NCBI GenBank assembly: GCA_043421945.1
Contig: JBHOGO010000014.1
Location: 1-64,000 of the forward strand
DNA length: 64,000 nucleotides
Source of the DNA: Thaumasiovibrio sp043421945
Lineage (GTDB): Bacteria; Pseudomonadota; Gammaproteobacteria; Enterobacterales; Vibrionaceae
Direction: 5' to 3'
This document shows positions 7,862-14,756 of the stretch, in pieces. How positions within the stretch are numbered: the first letter of the stretch is position 1; every line of letters begins with the position of its first letter. The translations under genes were made by a program, and so were the position numbers. The notes under the pieces are model-generated. The model saw nothing but the letters and a program-made list of their open reading frames with translations, made no database searches and had not been told where the DNA came from.

Positions 7862-9118
7862 TTAAACGCGTATTGTCATGCCATCGGCCAGCGAGTGACG
7901 ATAGGCGCGAAGCGCAGGAATAAGTCCGACTATAATACCCGCAACTTGTACGATTGCGAGCAATAACCACTCATATGTTGTGGGTGGTGTAAGTGCAAGG
8001 TGGATACCAAACTGCTGTTGAACAATTGGCTGTAGTATTGCCATTAAGGCATAAAGAGTCGTTAGACCAAGGGCAATACCTGCAAGGGTGAGTGCTGTCG
8101 CTTCACTGATCAACAAGAAGAAAATATGGGCAGGCCTAGCGCCCATGGCTCGCAAGATAGCCATCTCTCGGCGACGCTCATTCAGGCTAGTCAACAAGCC
8201 TGTAAGCATCCCTAAAAGACCAGCAACAACAACAAAGCCAGAAACAACCATCAGTGCTTGTTCTGCGATTGACATCATTCCCCACATCTCATGAAGCGCA
8301 ATCCCTGGCATAATGGCACTCAATGGTTCATTACGATAGGTGTTTATGTGGCGTTGCAATGCAAAGGTTTGAATCTTTGAGTTCAATCCTAGAAAGGCTG
8401 CGGTTATTTGTTCGGGGGCATATTCACGGTTTTCCAGTTCCTCTGATTCTGGTGCGTAGCCCATATTGGCGCCGGTTTCCCATCCTACGTGTATGGCTTC
8501 AATGGCCTCCAGTGATACATGGACACTGCGATCCACTGGGGTTCCCGTCGGTGCTAAGATACCAACTACCTTAAAGGGAGCGTTATCATGCCGGTTAAAC
8601 GCCATATCGCTCAAGCCATGAGCAACAACAATTTCGTCGCCAACGTTGTAATCTAGGCTTCGTGCCACTTCGGCACCAACAACCGCTTCAAGTAGATGCT
8701 CAAATGGTTCCCCATCACTAAAGGTTAGCGGCTGGTTACGACCATATTGGTAATGCTTGAAGTAGTCTTCGGTAGTGCCTAAAACTCTAAATCCACGATG
8801 TGAATCGCCAAGTGAGATGGGTACGCTCCACTTAACGCTAGGGTGTTCACTCAGCTCTTGATAACTTTGCCAGCTGATATTGTTGGTCGCGTTTCCGATA
8901 CGAAAAACAGAGTAGAGAAGTAGGTTTACCTGCCCAGAACGTGAACCTACGATGAGGTCAGTACCTGAGATGGTATTGGCAAAGCTATCTTTGGTTTGAG
9001 TTCGTATACGTTCCACGCTGATAAGGAGCGTTACTGAAATAGCAACGGTCAATAGCGTGAGAATTGCGGTGGTTTTTCGGTTAGCAAGGCTTTGCCAGGC
9101 AAGTCGAATAATCGCCAT
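7862..9118 (-). CDS. ABC transporter permease, FtsX/MacB-like, of the zinc operon
   Basis: The 418-residue protein has an N-terminal membrane helix (about 16-34), a large periplasmic domain of MacB_PCD type (about 40-270) and three C-terminal helices with the FtsX signature (NERRREMAILRAMGARPAHI). This is the LolCDE/MacB type of permease, which pulls or extrudes substrates from the periplasmic side rather than acting as an ordinary importer. Its ATG overlaps the ATPase stop codon by one base (TAATG), so the two are translationally coupled. With zrgA and DUF3299 around it, a role in zinc acquisition is inferred from context. Confidence 0.88.
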   Translation of the reverse strand: MAIIRLAWQSLANRKTTAILTLLTVAISVTLLISVERIRTQTKDSFANTISGTDLIVGSRSGQVNLLLYSVFRIGNATNNISWQSYQELSEHPSVKWSVPISLGDSHRGFRVLGTTEDYFKHYQYGRNQPLTFSDGEPFEHLLEAVVGAEVARSLDYNVGDEIVVAHGLSDMAFNRHDNAPFKVVGILAPTGTPVDRSVHVSLEAIEAIHVGWETGANMGYAPESEELENREYAPEQITAAFLGLNSKIQTFALQRHINTYRNEPLSAIMPGIALHEMWGMMSIAEQALMVVSGFVVVAGLLGMLTGLLTSLNERRREMAILRAMGARPAHIFFLLISEATALTLAGIALGLTTLYALMAILQPIVQQQFGIHLALTPPTTYEWLLLAIVQVAGIIVGLIPALRAYRHSLADGMTIRV

Positions 9119-9810
9119 TACATCACCTCCTGACTTGCTTGATTTAACGTGAGTAGATCGACGCCTCGATCAAAGAGGTGTTCGAGAGTGTGATCGTGGC
9201 TGACAAATAATAAGCTCGTGCCGGCGTTTTCACACTCTTGCATTAGTAGCTCGATAAATGCAGTACGGTTATCGTGGTCGAGGGCTGATGTTGGTTCATC
9301 AGCAATCAGTAACGGTGGCTGGCCAATTAACGCACGAGCTGCTGCGACCCGTTGTTGCTGCCCAATACTTAATTGAGAAACAGGGCGAGAAAGGCTCTCT
9401 TCTGGTAAGTGAAGAGCAAGCAGTAAGCGCCGTGCTTCTTGTTCCATTGAGCCCGAGATATTTTGTTTTCGGCGTGTTGAAAAACGGCACGGTAATAGGA
9501 CGTTATCGACGACAGATAGGTAAGGAAGTAAGTTAAACATCTGGAAGATGTACCCTAAATTATCTGCGCGAAACCGGTCTTTTTGTGCTGGCTTCAATGT
9601 GCTCATTGGCGTATCTAATAGGTGTATCTCGCCACTGGATACATCGGTAATGCCCGATAGTAGAGAGAGAAGGCTAGATTTACCACTTCCGCTTGGACCT
9701 TTTAAAAATACCTTTTCACCTTTTTTTAAAGTGAAATGAGGAATAGAGAGTAAGTCACTGTTTTGGCCAGGCCAGCGAAATGTCAGGTTTTCAATAGTAA
9801 TTACGTTCAT
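9118..9810 (-). CDS. ABC transporter ATP-binding protein of the zinc operon
   Basis: This 230-residue ATPase has Walker A GPSGSGKSS (about residues 41-49), the signature VSQLSIGQQQRVAAARAL, Walker B LLIADEPTSALD and the switch histidine in FVSHDH. It belongs to the LolD/MacB subgroup, matching the FtsX-like permease it overlaps. The signature has SIGQQQ in place of the usual SGGQQQ. I took the ATG at 9810 as the start; an in-frame ATG at 9840 would add ten residues encoded by a GC-rich hairpin. It drives the neighbouring permease in a system probably serving zinc uptake. Confidence 0.9.
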   Translation of the reverse strand: MNVITIENLTFRWPGQNSDLLSIPHFTLKKGEKVFLKGPSGSGKSSLLSLLSGITDVSSGEIHLLDTPMSTLKPAQKDRFRADNLGYIFQMFNLLPYLSVVDNVLLPCRFSTRRKQNISGSMEQEARRLLLALHLPEESLSRPVSQLSIGQQQRVAAARALIGQPPLLIADEPTSALDHDNRTAFIELLMQECENAGTSLLFVSHDHTLEHLFDRGVDLLTLNQASQEVM

Positions 9811-9819
9811 AGCTCGTAT

Positions 9820-9838
9820 GGCGGGGGTCTCCCCCCGC
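9820..9838 (-). other. GC-rich intercistronic hairpin between zrgA and the ATPase
   Basis: GCGGGGG and CCCCCGC form a tight stem-loop in the 36 bases between the zrgA stop and the likely ATPase start. There is no T run, so complete termination is unlikely. It may set the ratio of the His-rich protein to the transporter subunits by stabilising the upstream message. Confidence 0.5.
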
Positions 9839-9846
9839 ATTGATGA

Positions 9847-10587
9847 TTAGAACTGGATACGGTGCTGCTGGCTTGTCAGAGTGTCAGCAAATTGTGCACT
9901 GTTAGTAATGGCTTGTACCGTCATTTTCTCGGTAGACGGGAAGCTGTTGAACCAGTTCACATCAACAGTTTTCAAGCTTTCCATATTGTTACATTCGTAG
10001 ACATACTGCGCTGAAAACTCGCCATGTCCATGATTATGACCGTGGTCATCGTGATCATGACCTTTGTGATTGCCATGATTATGGTCGTCATGACCGTGGT
10101 CATCGTGATCATGGCCTTTGTGATCGCCATGATCATGGTCGTCATGACCGTGGTCATCGTGATCATGACCTTTGTGATCGCCATGATCATGGTCGTCATG
10201 ACTGTGGTCATCGTGGTCATGGTCTTTGTGATCGCCATGATTATGATGGTCATGACCATCACCATGCTCGCTCTCTAATGTATTGCTAACAACGGCTTCT
10301 TCTAGCTTACAGTCAATATTGAAGCTGAATAGTTGAGATGGGTCATTTAACAACGTGGTAGCACGAGTAATAACCGCTTTTTGGTCGGCATTCTGTGGGG
10401 CATGTTCAAAGCCCACAACGTCTGCTCCCGGTGCTGTTACTTCGATCAATAGGTGTTGACCATCTTGAGCCATGTTTAGTTCAACTTGGCCATGCACGTG
10501 TGCACCGTGCTCGCGATACTCTTCAGCATTAATGCTAGAAAAAGGGAGGGTCGCTAGTAGTGCCAAAGTCAGCGCTGTTTTTTTCAT
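9847..10587 (-). CDS. zrgA: ZrgA-type (DUF2796) zinc-binding periplasmic protein
   Basis: The 246-residue protein has a signal peptide (MKKTALTLALLATLPFSSINA) and the DUF2796 opening HGAHVHGQVELNMA. Its middle (about residues 105-192) is almost only H, D and G. This low-complexity region would bind many zinc ions in the periplasm. The C-terminal part (SLKTVDVNWFNSFPSTEKMTVQAI) is the normal family end. It is the likely metal-capturing component of the ZrgABCDE system known from Vibrio cholerae. A Zur-like site precedes the operon. AGGAAAT is the ribosome binding site. The repeat number probably varies among strains. Confidence 0.92.
   Translation of the reverse strand: MKKTALTLALLATLPFSSINAEEYREHGAHVHGQVELNMAQDGQHLLIEVTAPGADVVGFEHAPQNADQKAVITRATTLLNDPSQLFSFNIDCKLEEAVVSNTLESEHGDGHDHHNHGDHKDHDHDDHSHDDHDHGDHKGHDHDDHGHDDHDHGDHKGHDHDDHGHDDHNHGNHKGHDHDDHGHNHGHGEFSAQYVYECNNMESLKTVDVNWFNSFPSTEKMTVQAITNSAQFADTLTSQQHRIQF
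10041..10256. repeat. 54-base tandem repeat coding the His/Asp-rich region
   Basis: The motif CGTGGTCATCGTGATCATG recurs at 10041, 10095 and 10149, and a degenerate copy starts at 10203, giving a 54-base period and about four copies. Each unit encodes an 18-residue block (consensus HGDHKGHDHDDHGHDDHD). The period is a multiple of three, so gain or loss of a unit keeps the zrgA frame. Confidence 0.9.
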
Positions 10588-10608
10588 CGGAAATTTCCTG
10601 CAAATTGA

Positions 10609-10923
10609 TTATTGGTTAATGGTAAGGGTATTACGTGATAAATCGATTGCAGCAGGCGGTGCTCGTGCAAAGTGTAAAGTACACCAGGATACGAAAGCGT
10701 GCTCAAATTGTAGCGGTATATATTGTGAATACCGTGATGATAAACAGGCTGTGGAAAGCTGTTGGATATGAGGTGTTATGACTGTCGGTAAGAGTTGTTC
10801 GCAGTCGTGATGATGAACCGTATCAATATGATCATATGCATGAAGAGCGGATGCATGCGTTTCCAGAAGAAACAGTGCAAGGAATGCAGCTAGATACAGA
10901 GAAGACGCAGGACGACGAAACAT
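10609..10923 (-). CDS. Small exported protein, first gene of zinc operon
   Basis: The 104-residue product starts at ATG 10923 with a hydrophobic signal segment (SSLYLAAFLALFLLETHASA) followed by a His-rich stretch (HAYDHIDTVHHHDCEQ). It lies 21 bases upstream of zrgA and just downstream of the Zur-like site, so it probably belongs to the same operon. I do not recognise it with certainty; short vibrio proteins of DUF2607 type look similar. The early histidines suggest metal contact. The frame continues upstream to a TTG at 10962, which falls inside the Zur site and is rejected as a start. Confidence 0.65.
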   Translation of the reverse strand: MFRRPASSLYLAAFLALFLLETHASALHAYDHIDTVHHHDCEQLLPTVITPHIQQLSTACLSSRYSQYIPLQFEHAFVSWCTLHFARAPPAAIDLSRNTLTINQ

Positions 10924-10927
10924 AATG

Positions 10928-10975
10928 AACCACAGTAATAATGTTATGTAATAATATAACATTATTGCTGTGGTT
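10928..10975. repeat. Inverted repeat with 20-base arms
   Basis: The arm at 10928-10947 (begins AACCACAGTAATAATG) is complementary to 10956-10975 except for one T/G position, with an 8-base spacer. It overlaps the Zur-like box and lies between the ytfJ-like gene end and the zinc operon start. It may serve both as operator and as transcript end for the upstream gene, though no T run follows. Confidence 0.85.
10945..10963 (-). promoter_or_regulatory. Zur-like operator inside a long palindrome
   Basis: TATGTAATAATATAACATT matches the gammaproteobacterial Zur consensus AATGTTATAATATAACATT at 17 of 19 positions. It lies 22 bases upstream of the first gene of the zinc operon, where a repressor would block transcription. 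It is embedded in a larger inverted repeat (10928-10947 with 10956-10975, 20-base arms with one mismatch). Confidence 0.7.
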
Positions 10976-10994
10976 CTAAAGTGTAAAAATAGAA

Positions 10995-11549
10995 TTAATC
11001 GATATTGTCGTTAATCATTGCCAGTACTTGCGATACTTGTGCTTCTGAAAGTTTGCCTTCATGAGCGAAAAGTACCGTGCTATTTTTGTCTAATACAATG
11101 ATTGCTGAACTCTTCTCTGAGAGTGCCCAAGCATTGCTGATAGCTCCATCAGCATCTAGCACCATTGATGACCAGTAAAACTCTTTTTTGCTGTCTTCTG
11201 CCGATGACTTAACAAATCCTCCCGTTCCCCACATTGCATCATCTTGATTGATAATCGTGGTCGTTTGGTATTGTTCCTGTGCAAAATCCGCTTCAGTAAT
11301 CGCGTCCATCAACTCAGCATTTAGCTCTTTAGCGGCACTACGTCCAGCGATTGCCTGAATGACTCGTACTTTGCCCGCTAAGGATTCAGTTTGCCATGGT
11401 TGATATTCAATCTCGCCGTCTGCTAGCGTGAGTTCACCGTGTTTCGCAACCGAAGCTGATGGCAGTGCATCACCAATGGTGAGGTTATGTGCCAAAAGAG
11501 AGCTAGAGAAAAGGCTAGTGAAGGTCAATAAAAGTGCAGTCATTTTCAT
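10995..11549 (-). CDS. ytfJ: YtfJ-like periplasmic thioredoxin-fold protein
   Basis: The 184-residue protein has a signal peptide (MKMTALLLTFTSLFSSSLLA) and the YtfJ family body: IGDALPSASVAKHGEL, LAGKVRVIQAIAGRSAAKELN, and a C-terminal IIVLDKNSTVLFAHEGKLS. YtfJ proteins have a thioredoxin-like fold but lack a CxxC motif, and none is present here. The role is unknown. An in-frame ATG at 11570 would add seven residues; I prefer 11549 because the signal peptide begins there. It is divergent from ytfK, as in E. coli, where ytfJ and ytfK are also neighbours. Confidence 0.85.
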   Translation of the reverse strand: MKMTALLLTFTSLFSSSLLAHNLTIGDALPSASVAKHGELTLADGEIEYQPWQTESLAGKVRVIQAIAGRSAAKELNAELMDAITEADFAQEQYQTTTIINQDDAMWGTGGFVKSSAEDSKKEFYWSSMVLDADGAISNAWALSEKSSAIIVLDKNSTVLFAHEGKLSEAQVSQVLAMINDNID

Positions 11550-11874
11550 AGTAGGGCATATTCCATTCATTATTGATTTTCTATTATCTTAGTTAAGCTT
11601 TTGTTATCTGGTTTTACCAGTCTGCATTTTGGATAAAAAGTCTAGTAAATTACCAATTTGCCACATTATCTCTTCATCGCTAGCGCTATAATTTAACCTT
11701 GCGGTCTGAAATGGTGATTATTGTATGTTTCTACTTAAATATGGTTACATGCTAACAGTTGGCAAGTTATCTGCATGATTTCATCACTTAGAGCTTTCAA
11801 AGTGAAAAGCGTCAAATATTGACCAGTGAGTGAGTGCTATTCGCTGATCAGTGGAGTGTATAAGGAAGACGATC
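11550..11874. other. Divergent intergenic region ytfJ/ytfK
   Basis: These 325 bases separate the two divergent genes. A TATAAT hexamer near 11690 is a plausible minus-10 for ytfK, but I see no convincing minus-35 at the right distance. E. coli ytfK is phosphate and cAMP regulated. I found no Pho-box repeat and no clear CRP palindrome here. A frame of 17 codons near 11724 has no ribosome binding site. Confidence 0.4.
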
Positions 11875-12087
11875 ATGTTAAAGGTGTTTAACCAGTACCG
11901 CCCACAGCAAGTGGCTCGATTTGTTAAAAGTTTCCACCGTGGGCGTTTTTATATTCATGGTATTGGTGGTTTTGAGTTTGATCTTGGTAAGGTGTCGATG
12001 CCGCATCATCAAGAGCGGCGGCATCTAATTGCGATGGCAGAAATTAACCAGTTGATTAAACAGCTTAATGAAGATTACGCAGTTTAG
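11875..12087 (+). CDS. ytfK: YtfK family (DUF1107) small protein
   Basis: The 70-residue protein starts at ATG 11875 with AAGGAAG seven bases upstream. Its sequence MLKVFNQYRPQQVARFVKSF, then FHRGRFYIHGIGGFEFDLGK, aligns along its length with E. coli YtfK. In E. coli YtfK binds SpoT and promotes (p)ppGpp accumulation during phosphate and fatty acid starvation. Conservation of the whole protein suggests the same role, but this is by similarity. An upstream in-frame ATG at 11851 would add eight residues lacking family similarity. Confidence 0.9.
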   Translation: MLKVFNQYRPQQVARFVKSFHRGRFYIHGIGGFEFDLGKVSMPHHQERRHLIAMAEINQLIKQLNEDYAV

Positions 12088-12139
12088 CCCTTCACGTATT
12101 CTCTCTGCATCATGACGGAATAGCGACGTTACCGTGGGC

Positions 12140-12787
12140 CTACTCTGCGAGATTAGGCGGCATGCAGATCCCCGTTCCACCTAAACCACAGTAGCCTGCA
12201 GGGTTTTTGGCTAAATATTGTTGGTGATATTCTTCAGCGAAATAGAACTCTGTGAGGGGTTTCACCTCTGTAGTGATGTGTGCATAAGGCCCTTTTGCAT
12301 GTTGCAATGCATGTTGGTATTGCATCATGCTGGTTTGAGCGTCGGTAAATTGGTGCTCGGATTGGGTGTAGATAGCACTGCGATATTGAGAACCTTGATC
12401 GTTGCCTTGACGCATCCCCTGAGTCGGATCGTGATTCTCCCAAAACAGATTTAGAAGTGCCATGAAGGTGATTTTTTCTGGATCATAATGCACAACAACA
12501 ACTTCAGTATGGCCAGTATTTCCTGTGCATGTTTCATCATAGGTTGGGTTGGGCGTGTGACCACCGGCGTAGCCAACCGCAGTACTAACAACTCCCTCTT
12601 GTTGCCAAAAAAACCGCTCAGCTCCCCAGAAGCATCCCATTCCAATCACAAGCGATGGGTATGCGGTGGAAGAAGGTGCTAATAGCGGGGTCCCGAATAC
12701 AGTATGGTTGCCGACAGGGACGATAGCTTCCTGACGTCCTGGCAGTGCGTCGTTCACGGAAACAATCTGGTTTTTATCTACAGACAT
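12140..12787 (-). CDS. msrA: Peptide methionine sulfoxide reductase MsrA
   Basis: MsrA reduces the S epimer of methionine sulfoxide in proteins using thioredoxin. The catalytic motif GCFWGAERFF places the nucleophilic cysteine at C52. The resolving cysteines are in the C-terminal tail GYCGLGGTGICMPP (about C198 and C206). Length, 215 residues, is that of the E. coli-type enzyme with an N-terminal extension. It is divergent from tamA, the same arrangement as in E. coli. Confidence 0.97.
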   Translation of the reverse strand: MSVDKNQIVSVNDALPGRQEAIVPVGNHTVFGTPLLAPSSTAYPSLVIGMGCFWGAERFFWQQEGVVSTAVGYAGGHTPNPTYDETCTGNTGHTEVVVVHYDPEKITFMALLNLFWENHDPTQGMRQGNDQGSQYRSAIYTQSEHQFTDAQTSMMQYQHALQHAKGPYAHITTEVKPLTEFYFAEEYHQQYLAKNPAGYCGLGGTGICMPPNLAE

Positions 12788-13043
12788 GACGATCCTTTGC
12801 TTATGCGTATTTGTACTTGATGTATCGACATATTAAACATGAGACATAAATTAGTAACTACTATTTGTCTCACGATGTACATTACTAACACAATATTAGA
12901 CAATAAATTATCTTGAATGGAACCTGAACGGTGAATGCAGTCATATATATTAATTAGACTCGAACTCCTTAAAGCCTCCATTAAACACTGAATGATACTG
13001 TTCGCTCTCGGTGGCTGAAGTCATCATGCTGTCAAGGTTAACT

Positions 13044-14756
13044 ATGCGTTGGATACAAATAACTGGAATTTATCTTCTTTTCTGTAGTTTGCCTGCTTGG
13101 GCGGACACCAAGTTTGAGGTTGCTGGTGTTAGAGGTGAGCTAAAGAAGAACGTTGAACTGTACTTATCAACCTTAGAACAACAAGGCGTTGAGAATAAAG
13201 ATCGCTTTCGAAATCAGTTGCAGTCAGAGGTTAGCAATGCGCTTAAAGCCCTTGGTTACTACTCGCCGACTTATCAGGTTGACTGGGACATAGAGGATGA
13301 AAGTCCGACGGTTTTCCTTACTATTGATCCCGGTCCGGTCACCAAAATTGCTGAAAGCGATATTGCCTTAATTGGTGCTGGGACAAGCGATCCTGACCTT
13401 CTGAGTATCGTTGAAGGTGCCCGTTTGGAAGTAGGTAGCGCGCTAAACCATGGTCACTATGAGGCGTTGAAATCGAGTTTAACTAATACTGCTTTGAAGA
13501 AAGGTTACTTTGATGCGCAGTTTAAAGAAAGCAGCATGAAGGTGGCTCCGGGGCGTCAACAAGCCTTCATTACTCTGCATTTTGCCACTGGTGAGCGATA
13601 CCGCTTTGGTGAAACAGAAATCATTGGTAGCCAAATAAAAGAAGAACGCGTGCGTTCATTAATGCCCTATGAGCAAGGTCAGCCCTATTTGGCGAGTGAT
13701 CTCGGCGAATTCAATCAGGCACTCTCTAACAGCCAGTGGTACTCATCGATTTTTGTAGAACCCAAAATAGAGAGTGCTGTTGATTACCAAGTGCCTGTTC
13801 GTGTTGAGCTTGCCCCCCAGTCGAAGAATCAAGTTGAAGTTGGTGTTGGCTACTCAACGGATGTTGGTGCACGTTTAAAGCTGAATTGGAAAAAGCCTTG
13901 GGTGCACTCACGAGGCCATAGTTGGAATACCAATCTAGAAGTATCAGCCGTTCAGCCTAAAATTGAAACGGTGTATAAAATTCCACTTGATGATGTTTTA
14001 CGTGATTACTACCAAATCGTGGGAGGATTACGATATATCGATAGCCATGACACTGTGAGTACAGAGATCAGTGCTGGGGTAGAGCGTCACTGGCACTTAG
14101 ATTCAGGTTGGAAGCGAACATTATCAATGCGATATCTTTTCGAGGATTACAAACAAGGCGTTGATGAAGATGGGATTATGCAGCTGTTCGTTCCTGGGCT
14201 GACATACAGCCGCACCCGATCGCGGAGTGGGGCAATGCCGATGTGGGCAGATAAGCAGTTTATTAGTATGGAATATGCGGATCCTCTATTAGGGTCTGAT
14301 ACTGAAATACTTCGTTTAAGAGGAAGAACGGGGTGGATCCGTGGAATTGGTGATCGTCATCGCGGGATATTTAAAGTGGATGCAGGCACAGTTATTGCTG
14401 ATGGCATTACCAATGTTCCGCCCTCTATGCGCTTTTTCGCTGGTGGTGATAACAGCTTACGAGGTTATGGGTATGAAACGATTGCTCCTACCGACAGTGG
14501 TGGTAAGTTGCGAGGTGCACGCTTCTTAATGACAGCAACAGCAGAGTACCAGATACGTGTTTATGGAAATTGGTGGCTGGCTGCTTTTTATGACTACGGG
14601 GATGCTTGGAATAATACGCCAGATTGGAAACAAGGTGTGGGTGGTGGTATACGCTGGGCATCACCTGTGGGACCAATCCAACTGGATGTCGGTGTTGGAT
14701 TAGAAAACACCAGTGATGATTATCGTATTCACTTTACCATAGGGCCTGAATTTTAA
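13044..14756 (+). CDS. tamA: TamA, outer-membrane Omp85-family translocation protein
   Basis: TamA is the outer-membrane half of the translocation and assembly module. The 570-residue protein has a signal peptide (MRWIQITGIYLLFCSLPAWA), three POTRA domains (about 21-260) and a C-terminal 16-strand barrel. The barrel contains the Omp85 motifs RFFAGGDNSLRGYGYE and, near the end, GIRWASPVGPIQLDVG. I chose ATG 13044, which has AAGG six bases upstream and begins the signal peptide. A GTG at 13011 and an ATG at 13026 are also in frame. The stop codon overlaps tamB by one base, so the partners are coupled. Confidence 0.95.
   Translation: MRWIQITGIYLLFCSLPAWADTKFEVAGVRGELKKNVELYLSTLEQQGVENKDRFRNQLQSEVSNALKALGYYSPTYQVDWDIEDESPTVFLTIDPGPVTKIAESDIALIGAGTSDPDLLSIVEGARLEVGSALNHGHYEALKSSLTNTALKKGYFDAQFKESSMKVAPGRQQAFITLHFATGERYRFGETEIIGSQIKEERVRSLMPYEQGQPYLASDLGEFNQALSNSQWYSSIFVEPKIESAVDYQVPVRVELAPQSKNQVEVGVGYSTDVGARLKLNWKKPWVHSRGHSWNTNLEVSAVQPKIETVYKIPLDDVLRDYYQIVGGLRYIDSHDTVSTEISAGVERHWHLDSGWKRTLSMRYLFEDYKQGVDEDGIMQLFVPGLTYSRTRSRSGAMPMWADKQFISMEYADPLLGSDTEILRLRGRTGWIRGIGDRHRGIFKVDAGTVIADGITNVPPSMRFFAGGDNSLRGYGYETIAPTDSGGKLRGARFLMTATAEYQIRVYGNWWLAAFYDYGDAWNNTPDWKQGVGGGIRWASPVGPIQLDVGVGLENTSDDYRIHFTIGPEF

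Noticed and set aside
10041..10256. CRISPR array
   Set aside because: The repeats are contiguous with no spacers and lie within the zrgA coding frame.
9972..10278. Overlapping ORFs on both strands rich in Met, Thr, Ile and Val in the zrgA repeat
   Set aside because: They are out-of-frame readings of the 54-base tandem repeat, which lacks stop codons in several frames by composition.
10923..10962. Upstream TTG start for the first zinc-operon gene
   Set aside because: The extension lies over the Zur-like operator and adds residues in front of a good signal peptide.
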